Of a DNA stretch of 37,234 nt, positions 7,523-17,056 are shown piece by piece. Position numbers and translations under genes: made by a program. Location: NCBI GenBank assembly GCA_012517475.1, contig JAAYUV010000005.1, positions 1 through 37,234 of the forward strand, in the 5' to 3' direction. Under the pieces are notes generated by a model. That model did no database searches, was not told the DNA's origin, and saw only the letters and a program-made list of their open reading frames with translations. The DNA is from Peptococcaceae bacterium (GTDB taxonomy: Bacteria; Bacillota; Desulfitobacteriia; Desulfitobacteriales; Syntrophobotulaceae). How positions within the stretch are numbered: the stretch's first letter is position 1; the number at the start of each line of letters is the position of its first letter.

Positions 7523-9177
7523 AAGAGTTTTTACGTCTTGTGCGTTTAACGGCTTTTTCCTGGAAGGGAATGCTGGCGGCAACTGTGTTTAGTTTCTTCA
7601 CAGTGAGCAGTAATATCGGTCTCCTGGCAGTCTCAGCGCTGCTGATCTCCAGGGCGGCTTTCCATCCTCCCGTACTTGATCTTATGGTTCTCATTGTCGG
7701 GGTGCGTTTTTTTGGGGTTTCCCGGGCGGTTTTTCGCTACCTGGAACGTTATGTTTCTCATGATGTCACATTTAAAATTCTGCGAAAAATTCGGATTAGT
7801 ATCTATGAAAAACTGGAACCGTTGGCGCCGGCTCTTCTTATGAACTATCGCAGCGGGGATCTCCTGACCAATCTTGTTGCTGATGTGGAGACCTTGAAGG
7901 AGTTTTATCTTCGGGTTCTGGCTCCACCCCTTACCGCCTTTTTGGTTCTTTCAGCAAATTTTGTTTTTCTGGCTTGGTTTGACTTGCGATTGGCATTTTT
8001 GTTTCTGTTTTTTTTCCTCCTGGCAGGGATTGCTGTTCCGTTGCTTATTGCCGAGCTGGGGCGGGGGGTTAAAGAGCGAATGGTCCGGGTAAAGGCGGCC
8101 CTGAACGCCCAGCTGGTAGACAGCATTCAGGGAATGACTGAGATGATTGTTTACGGTCAGGCGGAGCGGCAGAGACAGGAAACCGGCAAACTTAACAGAG
8201 AGTTAACCATGCTGCAGGATAAAATGGCAAAACTATCCGGCATATCCCAGGCAGCAACGCAGCTGGCGATGAACCTCGCGTTTTGGTCGGTGTTATTAGC
8301 CGCTACTTCCTTGGTGCGGAGCGGAAGCCTGGATGGGGTTTACCTGGCCATGCTGGCCCTTAGTACCGGGAGCAGTTTCGAAGCGGTTATCCCCTTGTCT
8401 CTGATCTATGCTTATGGAGAAGAAAGCCTGGCAGCCTGGAAGAGAATTCGCAACATTACTTCCGCTTCGCCTGACGTTGCGGATCACCCGATTCCTGCTG
8501 AGCTCAGGGATTATTCCGTGGAAATTAAAGACCTCCGTTTTCGTTACGATCAGGGGAAACCTTGGATCTTGGACGGTTTGAATTTCGTTTTGCCTCAGGG
8601 AGGACGCGTTGGAATCTCAGGGCCAAGCGGGGCAGGAAAGAGCACATTGGTGAATATCTTGCTGCGTTTTTACGAATACGAAGAGGGGTCTGTTCTTTTA
8701 GGGGGACAGGAACTGAAACATTTAGGGCAGGAGGATGTAAGGCGCCTGTTTGGAGTGGTTTCCCAGCATACCCATCTCTTTAATACCACGGTTCGGGAGA
8801 ACCTGCTCCTGGCAAGACCCCAGGCTTCCGAAGATGAGATGGTTCGGGCAGCCCAGAAAGCCTTGGTTCACGATTTTATTAAAACTTTGCCCAAGGGTTA
8901 TGATACCTATATCGGGGAGGGCGGATTCAAACTGTCCGGGGGGCAGCGCCAGCGTCTGGCGATTGCCCGGGTTTTGCTCAAAGAAGCTCCCATTCTGATT
9001 TTGGATGAGGCCGAAGCCAATCTGGATGCGATCGCTGAAAGGGAAGTCATGCAAAGCTTGCTTAATATGATGGAGGGTAGAACAACTTTAGTCATAAGCC
9101 ACCGGAGGCTAATTTTAGAAAAAATGGATCAGGTTATAGTTCTTCCACCCGGGATCAGGCAGGAAGACATATTTTAG
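7519..9177 (+). CDS. cydC: CydDC exporter, CydC-type ABC ATPase/permease
   Basis: The second half of the CydDC exporter has 552 residues. A six-helix membrane domain fills roughly the first 310 residues. The ATPase has Walker A GPSGAGKST near residue 368, signature LSGGQRQRLAIARV and Walker B ILILDEAEANLD, then the SHRR switch. It begins inside the cydD stop (ATGA), so the subunits are translated together. There is no clear terminator after it. Confidence 0.92.
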   Translation: MKEFLRLVRLTAFSWKGMLAATVFSFFTVSSNIGLLAVSALLISRAAFHPPVLDLMVLIVGVRFFGVSRAVFRYLERYVSHDVTFKILRKIRISIYEKLEPLAPALLMNYRSGDLLTNLVADVETLKEFYLRVLAPPLTAFLVLSANFVFLAWFDLRLAFLFLFFFLLAGIAVPLLIAELGRGVKERMVRVKAALNAQLVDSIQGMTEMIVYGQAERQRQETGKLNRELTMLQDKMAKLSGISQAATQLAMNLAFWSVLLAATSLVRSGSLDGVYLAMLALSTGSSFEAVIPLSLIYAYGEESLAAWKRIRNITSASPDVADHPIPAELRDYSVEIKDLRFRYDQGKPWILDGLNFVLPQGGRVGISGPSGAGKSTLVNILLRFYEYEEGSVLLGGQELKHLGQEDVRRLFGVVSQHTHLFNTTVRENLLLARPQASEDEMVRAAQKALVHDFIKTLPKGYDTYIGEGGFKLSGGQRQRLAIARVLLKEAPILILDEAEANLDAIAEREVMQSLLNMMEGRTTLVISHRRLILEKMDQVIVLPPGIRQEDIF

Positions 9178-9354
9178 ACGAAGAGTTAGAATTAAAATCC
9201 AAGGAAGATACAAGACTTTGCTTCTTTCCGCAAAATAAGTTACCATAGATTTAACCTGGAAACAGCGGTGCACCAAAATTACCTTGGCAATTAGAAAGTA
9301 AAAGAAAAATGAGATATTGGAATAATAGGATTAATAACCCGGCAGGAGATTGCA

Positions 9355-11430
9355 GTGGCAAATCAGTTTTTACCGGTTAATCAAGAAGATATGAAAGCGA
9401 GAGGCTGGGATCAGGCCGATTTTATCCTGGTCACGGGAGATGCATATGTGGACCATCCCAGCTTTGGCACGGCCATCATTTCCCGGGTCTTGGAAGACGC
9501 AGGTTATAAGGTTGGGATTATTCCTCAGCCCGATTGGAAAGAGACTGTAGAATTTCAAAGAATGGGCAGACCCAGATTAGGTTTTTTGGTCACTGCCGGG
9601 AATATGGACTCTATGGTCAATCATTATTCGGTGAACAAGAAAGTACGGGACAATGATTCCTATTCACCCGGGGGGAAAATGGGTTTGCGTCCGGACCGGG
9701 CTACCATTGTGTACTGCAATAAAATTCGGGAAGCCTATAAAAATATTCCGATTGTCATCGGGGGGGTAGAAGCCAGTTTAAGGAGATTCGCCCATTATGA
9801 TTATTGGAGCGACTCAGTTAGAAAATCTATTTTAATGGATAGCAGTGCAGACCTTCTGGTTTATGGAATGGGCGAAAAGCAAATCATTGAGATTGCCCAA
9901 TACCTTAATGATGGTTTTGAAGCGAAGTATATCCGGCACATTCCCGGAACCTGTTACATAGCGGATGCTTTGGAAGAAGTAAATGAGTTTCACGAATTAC
10001 CGTCATTCAAAAGAGTGACCGAAGATAAAACCAGCTATGCCGAAGCGTTCAGGGTTCAGTACCAGGAGCAGGACCCGGTCAGAGGAAAGATCTTAGTACA
10101 GCAGCACGGGACTAAGTACCTGGTACAGAACAAACCGGAGATGCCGTTGACGAGGGCGGAATTAGACCGGGTATATGCCCTGCCGTACCTGAAAAACTAT
10201 CATCCGATGTACGAAAAGGACGGGGGCATTCCCGCCCTGGAAGAAGTGAAGTTCAGTATTGTCAGTTCACGCGGCTGTTTCGGAAGCTGCTCTTTCTGTG
10301 CCCTTACTTTTCATCAGGGGAGAATTGTTCAGAGCCGCAGCGAGGATTCCATAGTCCATGAAGCAGAAGAACTGACCGGATTAGAAGGTTTTAAAGGATA
10401 CATCCATGACGTGGGGGGACCTACAGCTAATTTTCGGGGTCCGGCCTGTCAAAAGCAGCTCGTGAAGGGATCCTGTAAGGAAAAACAATGTCTTTATCCG
10501 GGACCCTGCAAGAACTTGGAGGTAGATCACAAGGAATATCTGGCCCTCTTAAGGAAACTGAGAGCTCTGCCCCATGTGAAGAAAGTATTTGTCCGTTCAG
10601 GACTTCGCTATGACTATATCATGGCCGAAAAAAGTGATCGCTTTTTAAGGGAGTTAATCGAGCACCATGTCAGCGGGCAGTTAAAGGTAGCACCAGAACA
10701 TATATCACCCCAGGTTCTGCGGTATATGGGGAAACCGGCGGGAAAGCTGTATGAACAATTCAGGGAGAAGTTTTTCAAAATCAACCAGCAGTTGGGGAAA
10801 AACCAGTTTATTGTCCCATATTTTATGTCCAGTCATCCGGGGAGCACCCTGGAGACTGCCATCGAACTGGCCGAGTACCTCAGGGATATTCATTACCAGC
10901 CGGAACAGGTTCAGGATTTTTATCCTACTCCGGGAACGTTATCTACAGCCATGTTCTATACGGGTCTGGACCCGCTGACCATGAAGAATGTGTATGTTCC
11001 CAGAAGCAAAACGGAAAAAGCGATGCAGAGAGCCCTCCTGCAGTTCAGCGATCCTAAAAAATATGCTCTGGTATATGCGGCGCTAACCCAGGCCAATCGT
11101 ACCGACTTAATTGGCTTTGGACCGAAATGCCTCATCAGGCCTAAAGGCAAAGGAAGACCGGCTAAAAACAAAACTGAAAGACCTGAACAGACCCGGGAAA
11201 AAGAGCCCGGAAAAAAAGGAAGCCCCGGCAAGGCAAATAGCAAGAGTCGGGGAGAAAGCAGCAATATCCACGGAGAAATCAGAAACATTCAGAAAGAAAA
11301 AAATGGCAACCGTCAAATACGTAAAAGTTCCCGCGGTGCAGCAGGCCAAGACGTTAAAGAGAAGGCAGGAAGTAAACTGAAGAACAAAACAAATAAACCT
11401 AAGGTGAGGGCCAGAGGGAAAAAAGGTTAA
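9355..11430 (+). CDS. YgiQ family (UPF0313) radical SAM protein
   Basis: The 691-residue protein begins at a GTG seven bases after AGGAG. The N-terminus ([20 protein letters not shown], then [11 protein letters not shown]) is diagnostic of the YgiQ/UPF0313 family. The radical SAM cluster motif CX3CX2C is at C308, C312 and C315 in [18 protein letters not shown] second Cys-rich loop, [14 protein letters not shown], follows. The core ends near residue 590 ([12 protein letters not shown]). About 95 further residues are dominated by Lys, Arg, Gly and Ser and look disordered, possibly nucleic-acid binding. The reaction catalysed by YgiQ proteins is not known to me. It stands between cydC and a PAS protein with no clear operon partner. 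Confidence 0.9.
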   Translation: MANQFLPVNQEDMKARGWDQADFILVTGDAYVDHPSFGTAIISRVLEDAGYKVGIIPQPDWKETVEFQRMGRPRLGFLVTAGNMDSMVNHYSVNKKVRDNDSYSPGGKMGLRPDRATIVYCNKIREAYKNIPIVIGGVEASLRRFAHYDYWSDSVRKSILMDSSADLLVYGMGEKQIIEIAQYLNDGFEAKYIRHIPGTCYIADALEEVNEFHELPSFKRVTEDKTSYAEAFRVQYQEQDPVRGKILVQQHGTKYLVQNKPEMPLTRAELDRVYALPYLKNYHPMYEKDGGIPALEEVKFSIVSSRGCFGSCSFCALTFHQGRIVQSRSEDSIVHEAEELTGLEGFKGYIHDVGGPTANFRGPACQKQLVKGSCKEKQCLYPGPCKNLEVDHKEYLALLRKLRALPHVKKVFVRSGLRYDYIMAEKSDRFLRELIEHHVSGQLKVAPEHISPQVLRYMGKPAGKLYEQFREKFFKINQQLGKNQFIVPYFMSSHPGSTLETAIELAEYLRDIHYQPEQVQDFYPTPGTLSTAMFYTGLDPLTMKNVYVPRSKTEKAMQRALLQFSDPKKYALVYAALTQANRTDLIGFGPKCLIRPKGKGRPAKNKTERPEQTREKEPGKKGSPGKANSKSRGESSNIHGEIRNIQKEKNGNRQIRKSSRGAAGQDVKEKAGSKLKNKTNKPKVRARGKKG

Positions 11431-11498
11431 TGAATTAGCAGAATGAGCCATGACAATAGGAAATTCAGTAAAATCTATATAAAAGGAGATCAAAGCCA

Positions 11499-11819
11499 AT
11501 GGAGTTAATGGAAATTCTCAAGGATATTTCCGCAGGGATTTTAATCACAGATCCGGATTTTAAAATTATTTGGGCCAATCAATTCGAAACGGATTTTTAC
11601 CGAATGTCTTTAGATCAAATGAAAGGTCTTTGGGTTGTCGATTGTCATAAGGAAGAAAACAAAGAAAAGATCAAAAGTTTTCTGGCGGACTTCAAAACAG
11701 GAGAAATGAAGGAATTTACCAAAACAGCTAATGGAATGATCATCACCTACAGCTCCTACCAAAAGGATGGTCAGTTCGGTGGTATTGTCAGAACGCGGAT
11801 CAGACTCCCCAAAAATTAA
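11499..11819 (+). CDS. Single-domain PAS protein
   Basis: This 106-residue protein is one PAS fold: ILKDISAGILITDPDFKIIW, ANQFETDFYRMSLDQMKGL, a short helix, then a closing beta sheet ending GGIVRTRIRLP. No effector domain is attached, so it must act through a partner or simply bind a ligand. AAAAGGAG precedes the ATG at suitable spacing. The gene lies 68 bases after ygiQ. A C17-like short Cys in VVDCHK does not form a clear cofactor motif. The bound ligand is unknown. Confidence 0.8.
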   Translation: MELMEILKDISAGILITDPDFKIIWANQFETDFYRMSLDQMKGLWVVDCHKEENKEKIKSFLADFKTGEMKEFTKTANGMIITYSSYQKDGQFGGIVRTRIRLPKN

Positions 11820-11856
11820 ATTTTCCGCCCGTAAATATACCAAAGGCAAATGATAA

Positions 11857-12013
11857 AAGGGATTGTCGCAAAACTACTTAAGAAGGTTTCCATAATGTAT
11901 AGCCGCTCTCGGCAGATTGCGCCATCCGCGGCGCAAACAGCCGCGCTCCGCATCCTGCTTCGCTTCACGCTGTCTATACATTACGGAAACTAGTCTTTTT
12001 GCAAGAGCCCCTT
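11857..12013. repeat. 157-bp palindromic MITE-like repeat, copy 2
   Basis: This copy matches 1609-1765 over its full length, in the same orientation, with scattered differences. The ends are AAGGGATTGTCGCAAAAC and the complement of AAGGGGCTCTTGCAAAAA. The central hairpin is partly degraded (GGCGCAAACAGCC on the right arm instead of GGCGCAATCTGCC). Its right edge abuts the end of the condensation-domain fragment on the minus strand. Confidence 0.85.
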
Positions 12014-12363
12014 TTCGTTGCATTAGCAAAATCGGCCGTTATATCATCCAATACCCGTATTACATCTGTCTCTTTGACATCAGAAGTATAATAATGGGCG
12101 ACAAGGCTCAAGACATTTCGATAGGTGCTTACCCCGAGCATGAACTGCATAATTTCGGTAATACGATGGAGAGTTGTTTCAAAAGATTCTCCTGAAAGGT
12201 TTTCCAGCAGCACATTGAAAGAAGAGGAAAGATTGACCGCCACGGATTGCTCTCCGTCCGGAATAAAAGGCCGGAGATCAACTGTTGCCATTACGGGTTT
12301 CGGATCATGATCCGGAGCGGCGGCCGTTCTGAACAGGGCTCTGAAGTACGGTTTGTTCCGCGA
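12014..12363 (-). pseudogene. C-terminal fragment of condensation-domain protein
   Basis: Read on the minus strand from about 12363, one frame gives RNKPYFRALFRTAAAP, then PKPVMATVDLRPFIPDGEQS and VAVNLSSSFNVLLENLSGES. This resembles the second half of condensation/acyltransferase proteins, where a VTVDLRRYLP-like strand is followed by NLSS. Everything upstream of it, including the HHxxxD half, is missing, and an in-frame stop lies directly before the fragment. The 3' end runs into repeat copy 2. The family assignment is from memory of the pattern and moderate; that it is broken is clear. Confidence 0.55.
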
Positions 12364-12392
12364 GGAAATCTCTTAGGCCTTCATCCGGATAA

Positions 12393-13837
12393 TTCGTTAT
12401 AAGAACGGGGCAATGTTCTAAAACGTGTAAGGGTTCTGTCCGGAAATTCTCACCCGTTGTCTTTTCGGAGATAGCAAAAGGTCTGACAAAAGGGGAGGAT
12501 TATAAACTCGATCAGAACGGGACAAACATCTATCTTACCGATCGGGGCTATGTCCGTTTCGAGAAATTGCTGGGAAAAGGGGATATTTTTTCCCCTGAGA
12601 ATCTGGAATCACTCGCTCTTCTTCACAGTGCCCTTCACGCTGAGGTGTTGCTAAAAAAGGATAGAGATTATATTGTTAAAGCGGGAAAAGTCAAGATTAT
12701 CGACGAATTCACAGGGCGAATTGCACAGAATCGCCATTGGCCGGACCATCTCCAAACAGCAGTGGAGGCCAAAGAGGGAATTACTCCCGACCATGAAGCG
12801 ACTGTTCTCGGATCGATCGCTCTCCAGCACTATCTTAGTCTCTATCCTATCATTGCGGGAATGACCGGAACGGCGAAAACCTCATCCGGAGAAATCCGGG
12901 AATTTTATAGGATTGAAGTGGTTGAAATTCCAACGAACAAACCCAGTGTAAGGATAGATCATCCCCATCGTATCTTTACAAATATCAAGGCAAAGGAAAA
13001 GGCCCTTATTCGGGAGGTAAAAAAAGCAAATCAAAAAGGGCAGCCTGTTTTGATCGGGACCCTAAGTGTTCAAGAGTCTGAACGGTTGGCACAAAAGCCG
13101 GAGGAGGAAGGGATCCGGTGCCGCGTCTTAAACGCCCGGAATGATGAAATGGAAGTAAAGATGATTGCCCGGGCGGGAGAACCGGAAGCAGTCACCGTTT
13201 CCACAAATATGGCCGGAAGGGGAGTCGATATCAGGCTGGGCGGGGAAAATGAACAGGAGAAGGCCGGGGTGGTCCGGTCCGGCGGTCTCTATGTGATAGG
13301 AACCGGCCTTCACGAAAGCCAGAGGATTGAGAATCAGCTTAGAGGGAGAGCAGGCCGTCAGGGTGACCCGGGAGAAACGAGATTCTTTATCAGACTTGAA
13401 GATGAGCTGGTTAAGAAGTATCAGCTTGATTCGCTCATACCGTTAAAATATTACCCGCCAAATCAGGAAGATCCGGTGGATAGTCCTGAAGTGTTAAAGG
13501 TGTTGGCCCATGGGCAGCGGATTATTGAAGGGTATTTAGGGGATTCAGGCGGCAGCAATGGAAATATTCTTCGATGATTGAACAGCAGCGGCGTATTGTT
13601 CATTCTCGCAGAAAAGATATTATTTACGACCGGATCACGTTGCATGTTTTACCGGTCAAATCACGGAAACGATATGATCGGCTCGTGTCTTTGCTTGGGG
13701 AAGAAAGATTACAGGCCATAGAGAAGGAGCTTACCCTGCACTCTCTCGATCAATGCTGGGCAGATTACTTGCAGGAAATGAGTGAGGTACGGGAAAGTAT
13801 TCATCTTGTCCTTCTTCAACCTGGACTTGCCTGGTAA
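12393..13837 (+). pseudogene. SecA-like translocase ATPase, truncated and frameshifted
   Basis: The frame carries the second half of the SecA motor: DYIVKAGKVKIIDEFTGRI, IIAGMTGTAKTSSGEIREFY, VVEIPTNKP, TNMAGRGVDIRLGG and NQLRGRAGRQGDPGETRFF. The N-terminal ATPase half with Walker A and DEAD box is absent; homology begins near 12393 in mid-domain. At about 13548-13555 a single-base loss shifts the frame. The correct reading continues as RRQQWKYSSMIEQQRRIVHS to 13837. It stops after RESIHLV, before the normal C-terminus. No start codon fits the 5' end; an internal TTG at 12567 is probably irrelevant. The divergence suggests an accessory SecA2-like protein rather than the housekeeping copy. It is non-functional. 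Confidence 0.88.
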
Positions 13838-13902
13838 ACGAAAATCCAAACCAGTTTAACAACTTCTCATTTTTATTAAAAAGAATCTAATATCAGATAC
13901 TC

Positions 13903-13938
13903 AAACTCCGCATCAGAAAATATGAATGCGGAGTTTTT
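13903..13938 (+). terminator. Intrinsic terminator after secA-like pseudogene
   Basis: AAACTCCGCAT pairs with ATGCGGAGTTT around a 12-base loop and ends in TTTTT. It outlived the gene it served. Confidence 0.8.
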
Positions 13939-14062
13939 GTCCCTAAAAAAATAAACGATGAGTTGGTTGAATTGGGAAAGATTAAAAAGTTTCTAATTAA
14001 AAGATATTATTTTGAAGGAAATAATCAAATTATACCGAAAAATTTACAGGGATTCCTAAATA

Positions 14063-14341
14063 TTGATAAATTGGGTGAAGCGATTGGACAAACACGGTGA
14101 TAATCATTTTGATGCCTCATCTGAAAACGTAAAGCTTTTAGAAGGATTTTACGATAAGCTCCGGCTTGTTGACCGGGGAATTATCCGGCTTCATGACAAT
14201 CTCATCGTAAGCAGGATTCCTATGAAAGATATTGCCGAGAACAGTGTCTCCCATATTATTTTGATTGAATCCAGAGAATCATTTATTTCTACCTTAACGT
14301 TATTTAAAGTGTGCTTGGCGTCTTTGCAATATCTATCTTAA
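14063..14341 (+). pseudogene. Frameshifted N-terminal sensor segment
   Basis: This frame encodes about 80 residues of a probable extracytoplasmic sensor region (ENVKLLEGFYDKLRLVDRGI, HDNLIVSRIPMKDIAENS) and the start of a membrane helix (FISTLTLFK). At 14309-14314 the helix continues in another frame as VLGVFAISILIMIIAGLFF, so two bases were gained or one lost. An open frame just upstream (about 13939-14099, ending GFLNIDKLGEAIGQT) may be an earlier, also shifted, part of the same gene. There is no signal peptide or recognisable start. I do not recognise the sensor family. Confidence 0.6.
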
Positions 14342-16647
14342 TTATGATTATCGCAGGTTTATTTTTTAGGAAACTCATTGTTTCACCGATTACTTATCTG
14401 GAAACCAATATAGAAAGTATGGAAAAAAATAATATCATAACCTATATTGAAGAGGTCGGACCAAAGGAAATCAAAAGGTTTATCCAGAAGTTTAATAAAA
14501 TAACTCAGACGATTCTGGATATCCATAAAAAAGAAAAAGAAAACCTGGAAGAGCTGACAAAGAGAGATTTTTTGACATCTTTATTAAACCACAGGGTTTT
14601 TTTTCAGGATTTTAACAAAGTGATAAACGAATACCGGCAGGCGGCCGTTCTTTTCTGTGATATTGACAGATTTAAACAGGTTAATAATCATTTTGGACAT
14701 ACCAAAGGGGATCAGGTATTAAAACAAAGCGCTATCCTTCTCAAAGAGACGGTAAACAATAAAGGGACCGTCTACCGGTATGGGGGGGAAAAGTTCACCG
14801 TACTCTTGCCGGACAGCGATAGGGAAGCGGCTCTGGAAATGGCAGAGATGATCCGAAAGGCGTTTTTGCGCAGCAAGAAAATCCAGGAATTTGCCAAGCA
14901 GCTTCCGATAACTGTGAGTATCGGAATCGCATTCTACCCTCAAGACGGGCAAGATCCTGAAACCGTGGTCAAAAAAGCTGATCAGGCGATGTTCTACTCA
15001 AAAAGGTGTGGCAGAGATCAATGCCGTATCTTTACCGAAGAAATTGAAAAGAGTTTGGAACAGAACCATAAAGAATCTATCAGGAAAGAAATATTAATAG
15101 AATCCGTTCTTGCCCTCGCTGAGGCGGTAGATGCCAAAGATAACTATACGGGGGAACACTCCAAGAAAATTGTGGAATTATCATTAGCGATTGCCGAAAA
15201 GATCGGACTTCAGGAAAAAGAGAAAAATAATTTGAGAATCGGTGCATTGCTTCACGATTGCGGGAAAATAGGAATACCGGATTACATCATTAAGAAGTCT
15301 GAAACACTGACAGACGAAGAGTTTGAGATGATAAAAAATCACACTTTACTTGGAACAAATATTATCAGACATATTACCAATGAGCCGGAAATTATCGCCG
15401 CGGTTAAAAACCATCATGAAAGATGGGATGGAAAAGGATATCCGGACGGACTGGAAGGGAATGCAATTCCTCTCTTTGCCAGAATAGTGTCTTTGGCGGA
15501 TTCTTACCACGCCATGATCTCAGACCGGCCTTATCGTAGCGCGTTAACCAAAGAGGAGGCTATTCAATTGAAAAAGAACAAGCCTTATTTTCCCAGGATA
15601 GTACGAGAAATTCCCTTAACTGACAGTATAAAACAAGGGGTAAGTTCCTATGGATTTTGGGATGATGCTTACCAGGCGATGCAGGCCAATGATCTGGAAT
15701 GGATAAATCGACAGATGGTTGAAGTGGCAAGCGAAGACTATAAGTTGGATTTTGTTGAGGTATGCGATCTCTCCGGCCGGATTGTTGCATTCTATGGGGA
15801 AGAGAGTTTTGGAAATACGCTGTCGGGGCATCCATTATTACGAAAAATAAGCCAGGGAGAAGACAAAATTATTAATGGTTTATATAATTCTTCCAAAGGT
15901 CTCACCTTTGTAGCGGTAGGGAAGATTCTGAAGAACAACGGCGAAGGAGAACCCGTAGGTTATCTGATTTTTGGCAAGAGTATTACTGCGGATCACTTGA
16001 TGCAGGTTAAACAGCTGACCGGGGCGGATGTATCAATCTATTCCCTGAACGGACAGACAATATTAACCACGGATAGTGAACTCAATAAAGCGGCTGCGAA
16101 GGTAAACAAAGCAGAAATTGACAGGATAAAAAGCAATGGGTCCAGCTATCTTACAACCTTTACACCTCTGACGGACATTAATGGTGTCGAGGTTGCCGAG
16201 CAGGGGACAGTGATTAAAGTTGTAGCCAGCGATAAAGCAAAAAATAAATTGTTATTTACCATTGTGACAATTATATTTGGCTGTTTCATTGTGGCTTTTG
16301 CCGGGGGATTAATCATCGCAGGGTATTTGGTAAAACCTTTGGGGGTCATATCACGACTCCTGGAACATATCGGAAAAGGGGATTTTACGCACAAATACGA
16401 GAAAGATTTCAAGGGTGAGATCGGAGATATGGTCAGGGCCTATAATCACATGGTAGATAACCTCAGCCATTTAATCAAAGTAACGAAAGAAAATGCGGGG
16501 AGAGTGGTTAGCTCCCTGGAGGAAGTCCTCGTCAAAACCGATTCCCTGTCGGAAGCGAGCAAAGAAATACAAAGCGGGATAGCTGAAGTGGCAGCATCGT
16601 CCGAATCCGTTGGCGGAGGGGTCTGCTCAATCTGCCAGGGATATTAA
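14311..16647 (+). CDS. Chimeric GGDEF / HD-GYP / CHASE4-HAMP signalling protein (broken)
   Basis: The 778-codon frame reads: membrane helix (1-27), linker helix, GGDEF domain (about 85-245), HD-GYP domain (about 258-412), CHASE4-like sensor (about 420-650, with GFWDDAYQAMQANDLEWI), membrane helix (about 655-680), HAMP, and the start of a chemoreceptor signalling helix. The GGDEF motif is GGEKF (158-162), with Lys replacing the second acidic residue, so cyclase activity is doubtful. HD-GYP keeps H315-D316 and HHERWDGKGYP (368-378) but is cut after YRSALTKEEA, losing its last helices. A normal protein would not place an extracellular CHASE4 domain straight after cytoplasmic HD-GYP with no membrane helix between them. 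It is therefore best explained as an in-frame fusion of two genes by deletion. The 5' end is frameshifted from its sensor and the 3' end from the rest of the receptor. A GAGGAGG followed by TTG near 15569 could allow a separate start. Confidence 0.75.
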   Translation: MLGVFAISILIMIIAGLFFRKLIVSPITYLETNIESMEKNNIITYIEEVGPKEIKRFIQKFNKITQTILDIHKKEKENLEELTKRDFLTSLLNHRVFFQDFNKVINEYRQAAVLFCDIDRFKQVNNHFGHTKGDQVLKQSAILLKETVNNKGTVYRYGGEKFTVLLPDSDREAALEMAEMIRKAFLRSKKIQEFAKQLPITVSIGIAFYPQDGQDPETVVKKADQAMFYSKRCGRDQCRIFTEEIEKSLEQNHKESIRKEILIESVLALAEAVDAKDNYTGEHSKKIVELSLAIAEKIGLQEKEKNNLRIGALLHDCGKIGIPDYIIKKSETLTDEEFEMIKNHTLLGTNIIRHITNEPEIIAAVKNHHERWDGKGYPDGLEGNAIPLFARIVSLADSYHAMISDRPYRSALTKEEAIQLKKNKPYFPRIVREIPLTDSIKQGVSSYGFWDDAYQAMQANDLEWINRQMVEVASEDYKLDFVEVCDLSGRIVAFYGEESFGNTLSGHPLLRKISQGEDKIINGLYNSSKGLTFVAVGKILKNNGEGEPVGYLIFGKSITADHLMQVKQLTGADVSIYSLNGQTILTTDSELNKAAAKVNKAEIDRIKSNGSSYLTTFTPLTDINGVEVAEQGTVIKVVASDKAKNKLLFTIVTIIFGCFIVAFAGGLIIAGYLVKPLGVISRLLEHIGKGDFTHKYEKDFKGEIGDMVRAYNHMVDNLSHLIKVTKENAGRVVSSLEEVLVKTDSLSEASKEIQSGIAEVAASSESVGGGVCSICQGY

Positions 16648-17035
16648 AGTACTTATTGAAGAAATCAGGCGGGATACGGATGCAGCGGTTACTTCGATGA
16701 TAGAACAATCAAGTATTATTAATTCAGGAGCGAGTCAGGTTGACGAAGCCGGCAGTATTTTTATGAAGATTCAATCGGCCTTTTCCAAGGTAACAACAAA
16801 GGTGGAGGGCATTTCCACTCAGACGGAAGAGCTTGCCCAACAAAGTGAGAATGCGGTTCAAGAAGTTGAGACGGCCAAAAATGATACCGAACTGGTAAAA
16901 GACCGGGCTAAAATGATTACGAAAGTTGCCACAGCTCAAATGGAAGTAATGGAAGAAACAGCCCGGTTTGTCAGAGAATTAAGTGCGTTGGCTATTAAGA
17001 TGGGAGAATTAGCAGCAAGGTTTAAGGTAAACTAA
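16610..17035 (+). pseudogene. C-terminal half of methyl-accepting chemotaxis signalling domain
   Basis: This frame continues the receptor after a frameshift, starting LAEGSAQSARDIKVLIEEIR, the usual descending helix of MCP signalling domains, and ending KMGELAARFKVN, the normal C-terminus. The preceding frame ends in the ascending helix (SGIAEVAASSESV). The conserved hairpin tip that contacts CheA/CheW (normally IEAARAGE...FAVVAEEVR) is missing between them. The domain therefore could not signal even if the frame were restored. Confidence 0.75.
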
Positions 17036-17056
17036 AGGTAAAAACGAGGGGTCGGC

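Noticed and set aside
11111-11380. 89-codon Lys-rich frame inside ygiQ
   Set aside because: It is a shifted reading of the basic tail; the low-complexity codons give similar residues in two frames.
12364-12500. Minus-strand frame reading ISEKTTGENFRT ... NYPDEGLRDFL
   Set aside because: It is largely antisense to the SecA-like reading frame, which has clear family motifs, and joins no gene.
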